Assembly: GCA_003427395.1 (NCBI GenBank)
Contig: BFEA01000175.1
Span: 328,060-372,075, forward strand
Direction of reading: 5' to 3'
From: Chara braunii
Lineage: Eukaryota; Streptophyta; Charophyceae; Charales; Characeae
Length of the DNA: 44,016 nt
Positions 10,380-19,694 of the stretch are shown in pieces. The position numbers and the translations under genes were made by a program. Below the pieces are notes generated by a model that saw only the letters and a program-made list of their open reading frames with translations, was not told where the DNA came from and searched no databases. Within the stretch, counting starts at the first letter, position 1. The number at the start of each line of letters is the position of its first letter.

Positions 10380-11361
10380 TTATTTGATTCGGGAAAGTTG
10401 GGACACAACGCGGGAGTCCCAAGAACAGTTCGAAATTACACTTGGGCCCACTTGGCCCCAAAACGAGTTTCAAATTGCATTCCGGGCAATCTACCTGACC
10501 GAAAAGCTGGCTTGTATACATTGCTGGGAGTGCTATTTGGAAGTTGTTTTGAGCCCAAGTGTAATTTCGAACTGTTTTTGGAACTCCCGCGTAGTTTCCC
10601 CTAGCAGTTTGGGGAAGTTACGCGGGAATCACAAAATTTGGTTCTCGGCAATTTTTGTGCTATTTGGAACTTGTTTTGGGCCCAAGTGTAATTTCGAACT
10701 GTTTTTGGGACTCCCGCGTAATTTCCCCAAACGCGGGAATCAGAAAATTTGGTTCCCGGCAATTTGAAACTCGTTTTGGGCCCAAGTGTAAATTCAAACT
10801 GTTTTTGTGACTCCCGCGTAATTTCCCCAGCCTACAGTCTTCCCCCGAATACAACGGACGGTCGTTATAGCTGAATTTAGACCGTACGATGTATAGGGAA
10901 ATCTCGCGTAGTTTCCCGTCAGTCTTTCAGTCTAAATTCAGCGATAATGACCGTCCGTTGTATTCGGGGGAAGACTGTAGGCTGGGGAAACTACGCGGGA
11001 GTCACAAAATTTGGTTCATCTGGGTGCATCTGGGTGTGAAGTTGGGGTCTGTTTTTCAACAGTGCATGGGTGNNNNNNNNNNNNNNNNNNNNNNNNNNNN
11101 NNNNNNNNNNNNNNNNNNNNNNNNNNNNNNNNNNNNNNNNNNNNNNNNNNNNNNNNNNNNNNNNNNNNNNNNNNNNNNNNNNNNNNNNNNNNNNNNNNNN
11201 NNNNNNNNNNNNNNNNNNNNNNNNNNNNNNNNNNNNNNNNNNNNNNNNNNNNNNNNNNNNNNNNNNNNNNNNNNNGAAACTACGCGGGAGTCACAAAATT
11301 TGGTTCATCTGGGTGCATCTGGGTGCGAAGTTGGGGTCTGTTTTTTAACAGTGCATGGGTG
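10380..11361. repeat. Nested tandem and inverted repeat block around an assembly gap
   Basis: A unit of about 100-120 bp recurs in 10530-10830, with hallmarks CCCAAGTGTAATTTCGAACTG and ACTCCCGCGTAATTTCCCC. It leads into a palindrome at 10803-11009. The segment at 10987-11072 is repeated almost exactly at 11276-11361, immediately on the other side of 203 unknown bases (11073-11275). The gap therefore sits inside a repeat, and its true length is uncertain. Confidence 0.75.
10803..11009. mobile_element. Foldback element, CCCGAATA family, copy 1 (long arms)
   Basis: A near-perfect inverted repeat with arms of about 80 bp around a short centre near 10884-10930. The arms include CTTCCCCCGAATACAACGG and its complement; only a few mismatches are visible. 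The CCCGAATA motif, the following AACG and the GGTCRTTAT block are shared with smaller palindromes at 12554-12670 and 39302-39422. No coding capacity. This fits a non-autonomous foldback or MITE family; the mobilising transposase is unknown. Confidence 0.65.
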
Positions 11362-11449
11362 TAGCAACAGAGCTATGGTAATGTTTTAGACTAAGTCTTC
11401 TTGTTGGCGCAAGGCTGATCTGGCTGTACTGAGTGAAGTATGATCTATT

Positions 11450-11582
11450 GGGCCTCGCTCCGCTACTCTCCTCTACTCTGCACGTGGACAAAAGACAAAA
11501 AAATAGGATGGTGTATGATGTCGTGTTTTAGGGAAAGATTCAGTCTCATTTTGCACATTTGGTGAGTAGTGGAGCGAGGACC
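11450..11582. mobile_element. MITE-like element, GGGCCTCGCT family, copy 1
   Basis: Terminal inverted repeats: GGGCCTCGCTCCGCTACTC at the left end, and the complement of CCTCGCTCCACTACTC at the right end. The inner sequence TTTTGCACATTTGGTGAG is shared with two further copies nearby. No coding capacity. Confidence 0.55.
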
Positions 11583-11629
11583 AGTTTATAGGATTTGTTT
11601 GCAAGCAACAGCTGGCCATTGCGTACTTT

Positions 11630-11660
<31 letters not shown>

Positions 11661-11943
11661 CTTTGTTTTTCTTTTTTTGTTGTTCTTATTTTTGTTGTTA
11701 GATCTTTTTTGTTCGTCTTTTGGGTAGTGTAGCGGATTGTGCTTTGACGTCCTTTGGGTAGTGTAGCGGATCTTTTTTGTTCGTCTGTTGGGTAGTGTAG
11801 CGAATTTTTCTTGTTCTTTTTTGTTGTTCTTATTTTTGTAGTAATAATAATTTATTATTTGTATTAGTCGTTAGATAAGTGTAGTGTAGCGGATTGTGCT
11901 TTGACGTCCTTTGGGACATCCGTCAAAGTTGGAACGATACAAT
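11583..11943. other. T-rich intergenic DNA with local duplications
   Basis: A (CTTT)n run (about 11630-11665) and repeated use of GTGTAGCGGATTGTGCTTTG and GGGTAGTGTAGCG (11726-11910). No gene is recognisable. Confidence 0.5.
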
Positions 11944-12047
11944 GGGCCTCGCTGCACTTTTGAAAAATCATGGGCGTGTATCTGTCCATATTCTAGCGGA
12001 AGATTCACTCTCGTTTTGCACATTTCGAGAGTAGTGCAGCGAGGCCC
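11944..12047. mobile_element. MITE-like element, GGGCCTCGCT family, copy 2
   Basis: Inverted termini GGGCCTCGCTGCAC at both ends, flanked by AAT on each side (11941-11943 and 12048-12050), a possible 3-bp target duplication. About 104 bp, no coding capacity. Confidence 0.65.
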
Positions 12048-12085
12048 AATGCCTTTAAAAAAAAAACCAAAAAAAAACGAGCGGT

Positions 12086-12470
12086 AAAATGCAGAGAGAT
12101 AAGGGTAGCATTAAGTCGCGTTCGGGATTTTTTCTTTCTTGCGTAAAATGCAGAGAGATAAGGGTAGCATTAAGTCGCGTTCGGGATTGTTTCCTACTTG
12201 CGTATTATCCCCGGGGCCAAGTCCCACTTACGTCGATCCTTGATTTCTGGTCGTTGATCTGCGAAATCTGCGGTCAGAAATTGATCATTCGGGTAAGTGG
12301 GACTTGGCCCCCGTTGTCGTCAATATGCTGTCGCTTCCTCTCTGCATCTCTCTCGTCAAAATGCAGAGAGATAAGGGTAGTCGCGTTCGCGTTCGGGATA
12401 TTTTCCTACTTGCGTATTATCCCCGTTGTCGTCAATATTCTGTCGCTTCCTCTCTGCATTTTTGTCGTCA
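12086..12470. repeat. Tandem repeat with unit GTAAAATGCAGAGAGATAAGG
   Basis: Direct copies of the roughly 60-bp unit start near 12086 and 12145, with a related copy near 12357. Each leads into TCGCGTTCGGGAT and a CGTATTATCCCC...GTTGTCGTCAATAT segment. One segment is interrupted by a 99-bp foldback; the later one is intact. Confidence 0.7.
12213..12311. mobile_element. 99-bp foldback/MITE with an empty-site copy 110 bp away
   Basis: Perfect 19-bp inverted termini GGGGCCAAGTCCCACTTAC, with weaker pairing inward. It splits the sequence CGTATTATCCCC/GTTGTCGTC, which is present uninterrupted at 12413-12432. The duplicated host repeat thus supplies both filled and empty sites. A run of C at the junction prevents an exact reading of the target duplication. 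Confidence 0.75.
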
Positions 12471-12553
12471 TTTTTTTTTTTTTTTTTTTTTCCCCGTCTG
12501 TCCCGTCTTTCCACACGGATGGATGGTTACTAACCAAGTTGTGGTGCTTCAAA

Positions 12554-12670
12554 CGCTACTACCGTCTTCACCCGAATAGAACGCCCGGTCATTATCGCCG
12601 CATCTGGACTTTAAAATGCCCCAAATACAGCTATAATGACAGGGCGTTATATTCGGGTGAAGAAGGTAGC
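12554..12670. mobile_element. Foldback element, CCCGAATA family, copy 2
   Basis: Arms of about 42 bp contain GTCTTCACCCGAATAGAACG on the left and its near-complement on the right; the centre includes CATCTGGACT. Shares arms and centre with the copy at 39302-39422. No coding capacity. Confidence 0.7.
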
Positions 12671-12873
12671 GCCGTTGGTGCATCCCTGGGGCTACGTAGG
12701 ACCCACTACAGTAGCTTAAGTATTACCACGACGCCTCAGCGGTTTCGATCATGGATACGTCGTAGTAGCACGGCACATCAGTCTGTTCTGTCGGTCTTGT
12801 ATGTCAGAGCTACCCTATTTCTATTTGTTTTGTTTTTATTTATGGTCTTGTATGTCAGAGCTACGCTATTTCT

Positions 12874-12904
<31 letters not shown>

Positions 12905-12995
12905 AATTCAAAAGCCAACGATATACGTGAATAAACTTTGCGTTTTCATATTTGTTTTGGCCATAGATAGATGAGCCTCGTCCAGGTCAGTCATC

Positions 12996-13130
12996 GGGCC
13001 TCGGCCGCCTCGCTAGCTACTCACCACGTGCACAAAAAAGACGAAGAAAATGGGATGCATCTGTCAATGTTCTATGAGAAGATTCGTTCTCATGTTGCAC
13101 ATTTGGTGAGCGGTGGTGGAGCGAGGGCTC
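12996..13130. mobile_element. MITE-like element, GGGCCTCGCT family, copy 3 (diverged)
   Basis: Starts GGGCCTCG and ends with GGAGCGAGGGCTC. The inner block GTTGCACATTTGGTGAGCGG matches copies 1 and 2. ATC lies on both sides (12993-12995 and 13131-13133). Termini are imperfect. Confidence 0.5.
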
Positions 13131-13654
13131 ATCATGCATGCATGGCAAGGTGATCGTCAACGTGCCCATCATGCATGCACGTCGGCACGGCGAATTTCAA
13201 TGTGAATGAGTTACCTCCTCAGACTGCTCTTCGCCGACCAAGGGGAGCCTATCTGTAAGACTTAGTATAAGCAACTGCAGTAATGCATATATTATATATA
13301 TATATATTGTCACATTGTGAATCAGAGCGCAAAAAAGGGAAAAGAAAAAAGGAAAAGGAAACAAGGGGAAGGGGAAGGAGGTAAGGAAAGCTCCACCTGT
13401 TCATAACCTCTTACGTACAAGGCCAGCCACGTGGATGACAGGTTGAGCGCTGGCTGCCCCCATCCCCGTGTGTCACAAGGACCCACTTGCACGCAGCCAA
13501 AAGGCAAAGAGGTAAAGAAGGGGAGGAGGAAACCAAACCTGACAGGGAAAGAAAGATAGGGAAAGAAAGATAATCCAATTATCACAAAGCAAATAACACA
13601 TCCCACAGATCAACGTATCTTTTTTCTTTTTTTTTTCTTTTCTTCTTTTTTTCT
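13131..13654. other. Intergenic spacer, (TA)n and purine/pyrimidine tracts
   Basis: A (TA)n run near 13288-13308, an AG-rich stretch at 13325-13385, and a T/C-rich tract at 13619-13660 just downstream of the minus-strand gene. On the minus strand that tract is A-rich and directly follows the stop codon; it could be a 3' UTR, a retroposition tail, or an intron start (see the gene entry). Nothing else is recognised. Confidence 0.45.
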
Positions 13655-14521
13655 TTACCTGCCCCCACCTCGGCAGATAGGACAGCTACGGTGAGGATGA
13701 TGTGGATGTTCACAAGGATGCCCAAGGAGAGCTGCGCCAGCACAGCATTCTGCAGGACGGCTAGCACGAACCATCCCTTCAAAACAGTCCTGACAGAGGA
13801 CGTGTTGTCCACATGTCAAAAACACGGCAGGACGTTCATCACAGTGCGGCATCATACAGTTCTGATAGCGTCCTTGGGCACAATAGGGACAACGTATATC
13901 TGGGTGATAGGGATGTGTACAATGAGGAAATGTTGGACACCCTTCAGGACAGACGGCGGCAGTCACAATAGATTGATAATGGCTATGGCATAGATGATGC
14001 ATTCCACAGCCAAGGCACACCGCATCTCTGTCCCGACAGGCGTCACACGAGAGTCGGTCAATAATCCAGAATAAAGTATGATTCGACAACGCTCGCAAAA
14101 ATTCATTCACGTCGAAAATGACCTGACTCATCATCCCACCATCCCACAGTTCCCACTGGGCAGCTGCACGAATGAGTGCCATATAATGCCCGGGTCTATG
14201 TAAAATACAGGCAAAAATATGAGGATGGTTATTGAGGTCATCGCCTGGCGTCGCATGATGCATAAGAAGGTGGCGACCGTGAAACGCTAACTGTAAGACA
14301 TTTACAGTAAAGCCTCCTGAGGTAGTATAGTTACTACCTTCTGCAGGTGGACTATTATGGTCAAGCAACAACTGATTTTCAACAGCGTCAAGCTGATACG
14401 CAATCGTAAGAAATTGGGATGCACTATAACGTTGACGCTGATAAGCCTGTAGGCAGACATTTGTGGCTGTCAAACCACAATAATTTGGTAGGTCTGCCCG
14501 CAGATCCGAATCGGTCACCAC
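13655..14521 (-). CDS. Josephin-like cysteine protease domain with two tandem RING-like fingers
   Basis: A 288-codon open frame with strong domain signals. Residues about 10-155 align in order with the Josephin (ataxin-3) deubiquitinase fold: a Cys-rich start with YCGLTATNVC (Cys15, Cys23), a helix RYSASQFLTIAYQLD like the ataxin-3 helix after its nucleophile, a SGGFTVNVLQLAF helix, then FACILHRPGHYMALI with a candidate catalytic His112 and WELWD with candidate Asp127. Residues 159-214 and 222-283 are two related zinc-binding repeats. Each has a CGxHxxC core, a linker with paired His-Pro steps, and a CPxC end (CPYC, CPIC), as in RING E3 ligases. The family role would be ubiquitin removal and/or transfer. 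The spacing around Cys15 differs by about three residues from ataxin-3, so the nucleophile is not certain. The frame stays open upstream to 14575 with no ATG (the first codon here is GTG), so an upstream exon is likely. CAG/GTAAAG at the end is also a good splice donor. Divergent neighbour: SSADH. Confidence 0.6.
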   Translation of the reverse strand: MVTDSDLRADLPNYCGLTATNVCLQAYQRQRYSASQFLTIAYQLDAVENQLLLDHNSPPAEGSNYTTSGGFTVNVLQLAFHGRHLLMHHATPGDDLNNHPHIFACILHRPGHYMALIRAAAQWELWDGGMMSQVIFDVNEFLRALSNHTLFWIIDRLSCDACRDRDAVCLGCGMHHLCHSHYQSIVTAAVCPEGCPTFPHCTHPYHPDIRCPYCAQGRYQNCMMPHCDERPAVFLTCGQHVLCQDCFEGMVRASRPAECCAGAALLGHPCEHPHHPHRSCPICRGGGR

Positions 14522-14575
14522 TGGAAAGCCAGATGTGATCTGGCGGGGTCGGGATAATGCATATATACAGTCACT

Positions 14576-14892
14576 TTACAGTGTTAGGATTGCATGCAAT
14601 AATAGATACATAAGTAACGGATAATACAGTGTTAGGAGTACATGCAAAAAAAATAATAATACACATAATAACTAACGATCTGGCCCGAAATTTGTGAACG
14701 CGTCTTTGCATTACGATCGCGAGGCTGAGTGCGATCCGACGGCGGTGTGCCGGGCCGTGCCTGCGCTGCTTTATCGAAGTTCATTTTTTTCTTAAAAAGT
14801 AATATCTATCTTCGGCACTGCGCTGTAGTATGTGTTCCTGTTGATTCCGACCCGTGAGTGCTCGTCCTTCACAGGTATTCAGCTTAGCGAGG
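14576..14892. promoter_or_regulatory. Head-to-head intergenic region, possible bidirectional promoter
   Basis: About 320 bp between the minus-strand Josephin/RING frame and the SSADH start. It contains a duplicated TACAGTGTTAGGA...CATGCAA block (about 14577-14600 and 14624-14648), an A/T-rich part, then a GC-rich part. The plus frame of SSADH has an in-frame stop at 14842-14844 and no ATG between it and 14893. An acceptor-like TTCACAG ends at 14874. Function is inferred from gene orientation only. Confidence 0.3.
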
Positions 14893-14997
14893 ATGGGTGT
14901 GGTGGATAAGCTCTCTCTCCGCGATCCGACTCTGCTGATCACCAAAGGACTGATCGGAGCTGATTGGACGGGATCGGATGATGGGTCTACGTTTGAG
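14893..14997 (+). CDS. SSADH exon 1 (coding part)
   Basis: 35 codons from ATG, ending ...DDGSTFE before the donor GAG/GTACGT (phase 0). The [10 protein letters not shown] and LIGADW segments match the N-terminal substrate-channel region of SSADH, where family members read SLKDPSLL...INGEW. A non-coding or transit-peptide exon could splice at 14875 after TTCACAG. Confidence 0.85.
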
Positions 14998-15048
14998 GTA
15001 CGTTGAATTCTACCTACCTACCTTCATCTTCTTTTAGCTTAATCGGAC

Positions 15049-15109
<61 letters not shown>

Positions 15110-15210
15110 CGCTCTCTTGCTCTCTTGCTCTCTCTGTTTCCTTTCCGTCGTCCTGTACCTACGAGGTATGTTGAATTCTACCTACCTACCTTCATGTGCA
15201 CTTCGCTCAA

Positions 15211-15243
<33 letters not shown>

Positions 15244-18200
15244 GCACACACACGCACACACACACACCCACGGGTGTTGCCTTTCCCTCCGCCTGCCCTC
15301 CGTTTCGGTCCTCTTTTGTGCTCTCAGTTCAACTAAGTTCTCAGTCGCTTTCCAGGCTAGACTGATTAAAACGCGGGTTCGACGGACCTGCAATTCACTT
15401 TGAATGTGTTTGACCGCAATATATACAGATCTGACTGATTCCTGCCCTCACGTTCTACTCGGGGAAAGATGGCAGTACTCTCTCTAATCTTCTCGGCAGT
15501 GTTCGTTTGCGAACGGCCCTCTCTATCTGGCTGTGGTGCCCATCTGCGATCCCCTGTTTCTGTTTTGTACATGCCTTATAGGCTTCTGCAGCGCGTTGAC
15601 GGTCCCTTTTTCTTCTTTTGTCTGTTCCTGCAGTGCTTTGGGCTGTTGTTCATTTCTTCTTTTGTCTGGTCCGGCCATCGTGCTCCCACCTTACTGTTTT
15701 TCTTGCAGTTTAGAACTGGTCTTTGCCCAAGCTTGAAGTGGACTGTTATTTCTGTGAATTCGAAACTGTGCAGCAGTCACCCGCGCAGTTATTTCTATAT
15801 TATTGTAGAATTTATACCCCCCCCACTGCCGTGGTGGGGTCGCTCGTATTTGTTTTCCAAGCAGGGAAACGTACTGGTGGTTTAAATCTGGGAATTGGGT
15901 GTCAGGCCGGAGGTGGTTGTTTGTTGCATGCCATGGACAGGACGTGTATTCTGTGAAAGTAAGGCCTCACACGTGTTGTCCAATATTGCAAGTGTGTATC
16001 TCAAAGACCTGGTGCCTGAGTCGCAGGCCGGCATATATCACCAAAGACGGCACGCTCATGCTCGCACTCACACTCAATAAGCGGCTTTTTAGCTCTTTAG
16101 CTCTTTGCTTCTAAGAAGCAGATACTTGCGCACTCGGTTCTTGGCTAGGTCACAGGAGACGGGCAGAAGGTGTAGAATGAGGAGCGAGTGTGATTCATAG
16201 TCAGAACAGGGCTCTGTTTGGAACCCCCAGGGGCACACTTCAGGGGTTTGTGTGTTAGATTAGGTAGTGCTGCTAGTTAAGAGTTCTAAGGGGCTCGTTA
16301 GACACACCTGTGTGTCAAGTCCCGGAGGAATTGTTCGTTCCACCTATCCGCGGGGATGCAGTCGGGAAAAAAAGAGTGAAAACACTAATGAAGGAAATTC
16401 CTTGGGCTCCAAGGATTCCCCTGCCAGTTCTTCATTTTGCCCAAGTGTCCTCACGCCCCTTGGGCAAAAGGAATCCGCGTTTCACGGAGAGGAGCGGGCA
16501 CATGGGTGGGTAGAGAGACATTACAATAGAGAATCTGGATTGTGGCGGCACCCTATTGGCTGAGGGCCTCGAGCACATTTGATTTTTTGTTTCTTTTCTT
16601 TTTCTTTTCTGACATCGCTCGAAGGAAATGTCCTCTGGCGACATCCCTGATGACAGGTGGAACGAAGGGCCCAAAATTTGCCCATGGATTTCAATAGGCG
16701 TGTCTAACGAGCCCCTAAGTTCAATACAGGGCCTTTTGTTTGATCAGGCAGAGGGGGTAGACTGAGGAGCGAGTGTGATTTATAGTCAGAACAGGGCTCT
16801 GTTTGGACCCCCCAGGGGCACACTTTAGGGGTTTGTGTGTTAGATTAGGTAGTGATGCTAGATAAGAGTTCTAAGTTCAATACAGGGCCTTTTGGTTTGT
16901 TTTTTTTCTTAAATTTGTGTTTCCTTTTGTTTCCTTTTGAACCTTTTATTTCAGTCTATTTATTATCTGTGTTTGCCCTTTTTTATTTTTTTCTTAAATT
17001 TATGTTTCCTTTTGTTTCCTTTAGTCTTTTATTTCAGTCTATTTTAGTCTATTTTATTTCAGTCTATTTATGATCTGTGTTTGCCCTTTTTTTTTTTTTT
17101 TTTCACAATAGTTGTAACTGTAGTTGTTTTATTCGTCAGAATTATTAGAAATAGATATTAGAGGTAGGGAGTTCAGAATAGCTGAAAACAATGGTACCTT
17201 TGCCGAGTGGGAAAATAGTGGGCCTCGGGTGGGCCTCTTTAACCTTGTAGGAAGGCGAAAAGGCCTGAAACGAAATGATGGCTGGCGATGAGATTTATCA
17301 ATGGCAGTCGTCGTCGGGCTGGCCTCCGATTTTTCAGAAGTTTTTCCCCTAACTGCCAGTTTCTATCTAGTATTTTCCCAACACTGAATGACTGGGCGTT
17401 CTATTCGGGTGAGGACGGTAGCTCAGTTGGTAAGGCATGCAAGTGGCATTCAGAGGTCTTGGGTTAAATCCCCGTTGGCCTCATGTGCCTTCCTGGGCAA
17501 GCTTGGCACTCTTCACCTAGAGATAGGCCATTCGTTCCCCGAGTGGCATTGAGCTGAGTCTGCCAATGTACATAGAGCGAGGGGACCGGAGGGGAGGCAT
17601 TGAGCAGAGTCATTATTGCAGCCAGCGCACTTCTTTTTTTCGGCTGTCAGTACCACACACCAGTCCAAACCGATCCCGTCTTCTCGACAGGTTCTCTTCA
17701 CGTCTCTCAGGTTCTCTTCATGTCTCTCTTAGGGTTTTTGACTGGGTCTCTCCGTCTGCCTCGGTCTACTTTTTTGGTACCGTCCGTGTCTAGTCTTTTA
17801 TATATTCAGTCTCCTGATGAGTCAGTGAAAACTCCGATGAAACAGTTTGCCGCAGCCCCTCGTTTGTTCTCCTCTTCTCCCTCTCTGCCTACGGTTTACT
17901 GGGCAGCTCTGTTTGACGATATAGTTAGTATGAGAAATAACTGCGCCTATGACTGCTGCACAGTTTCGAATTCGCAGGAATAACAGTCCACTGCAAGCTT
18001 GGGCGAAGACCAGTTCGAAACTGCAAGAAAAACAGTAAGGCCAGAGCACGATGGCCTACCAGTTCAGTAATTGGCAAAAATGGGAGGTGGCGGTCGTTTT
18101 TTTTTTGTTTTTTTTTTTGGCGTTTTTTTTCTTTTTTTTCCACTCCTGTAACCTTTTTTTTTTTTTTTTTTTTTTTNTACGCCTGCTTATGCCATGGCCG

Positions 18201-19663
18201 AGATGTGTAGTCTACGCCCGTGGGTGGGCCATGGTCGAGATGCCTAGGGCACACCCCTGAGGAAAAGAGCCAAAAATGGGAGGGGCTGCTACCGGGAACT
18301 GCTCCCAGGCCAGGCCACTGGTGTGGCCTAGACAGCTCGGCCGTGGCAGGCAAAAAAAAAAAAAAAAAGAAAGGAAAAAAAAAAAGAAAGGAAAAAAAAA
18401 AATCGGAAGGCGCGGAAAAAAAAAGTCGGAAGGTGCGGAAAAAAGAAAAAATAAAGGAACAAAAAAAACGCGGATGCAACCTCCCGTTTTTGTGAATTAC
18501 TGAACCGGTAGGCTGTCATGCTCCCACCTTACTGTTTTTCTTGCAGTTTCGAACTTGTCTTTGCCCAAGCTTGCAGTGGGCTGTTATTCTTGCGAATTCG
18601 AAACTGTGCAGAGGTCACAGCGCAGTTGTCTCATAGTATTATTATATACTAAAGCACCGCTGACGTGCGCTGTGTTGGCATTCCAGGTCGTGAACCCAGC
18701 AACTGGAGAAGTCGTTGCAGAACCTTCGAAGATGGGAGCTTCGGAAACAGCCCACGCCATCAGTGAGGCCGAAAAGGCATTATCAGGTTAAACCGACACC
18801 TCTATTAATGGACTCCCTGCTCGTCTTCGTCGCGGCCCTCTTCCTACTTCCCTCCCTCGCTCCTTCCTCCTTCCCTCCCTCGTCCCTTCTTCCTCCTTCC
18901 CTCCCTCGTCCCTTCTTCCTCCTTCCCTCCCTTGTTCCTTCTTTCTCCCATTTTGTCTGCCTTTCACTTTCTCTCTCCCTTCCATTTCATTGACCACTCT
19001 CCTTCTATGCCAGCCAACCACTCTCCCTTGCATGCCAATCTCTCGCCTTTCTTGCGAACATCATCCAGTTGTATGTTTCCTGAAGTTCCTGTGTATGCAG
19101 AAATTAGCCGTGAGACGTCTCGGTTGAAAGATCGTTGGTCTTTCAGCATGCACTCTGAAGTCTGAACTCTGAAGCAGAAAACTTTACACCATTCTTTTTT
19201 TTTATATGACTTGCAAATTTGCGATTGGGAATGAGGAATAACACACCACGTATTAAACATCTTCACTCATGCAGCAATTGGGGGTTAGCGCAGTTGGTAC
19301 CAGTGGGTACCAGACTACCAGTTGGTATGACTTGCAAATGTGCGATTGGGAATGAGGAATAACACATACATATTAAACATCTTCACTCATGCAGCAACTG
19401 GGGGTTAGCTCAGTTGGTACCAGTGGGTACCAGTTGGTACACCCCTGCCCGAACTGTGGAAATACGGACCCACTGAGTTCGAACTCCACTGGAAGCAGGT
19501 GAGTGAAATACAAATACTACAGTAATTCTGAATTACCTAGGGCCGGTCAGTTTGATGAATGATATCTCAAGGCCTTCGCCCTCATCAACAATGACACATA
19601 ATAGAAGAACGCAGACCAAAATGAATGGTTTCAGTGCAATCTTCATGTTTGTCCGCCTTAGTG

Positions 19664-19694
<31 letters not shown>

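Noticed and set aside
12089-12934. 281-codon plus-strand gene
   Set aside because: The frame passes through tandem repeats, two foldback elements and poly-T tracts.
13619-13654. Retrogene poly-A tail after the Josephin/RING frame
   Set aside because: The minus strand is A-rich after the stop but interrupted by G and T; target duplications are not visible, and a splice donor at the same point is an equally good reading.
17411-17482. Functional tRNA gene
   Set aside because: A- and B-box-like sequences are spaced correctly, but no five-pair anticodon stem forms and the acceptor stem has a mismatch with irregular spacing.
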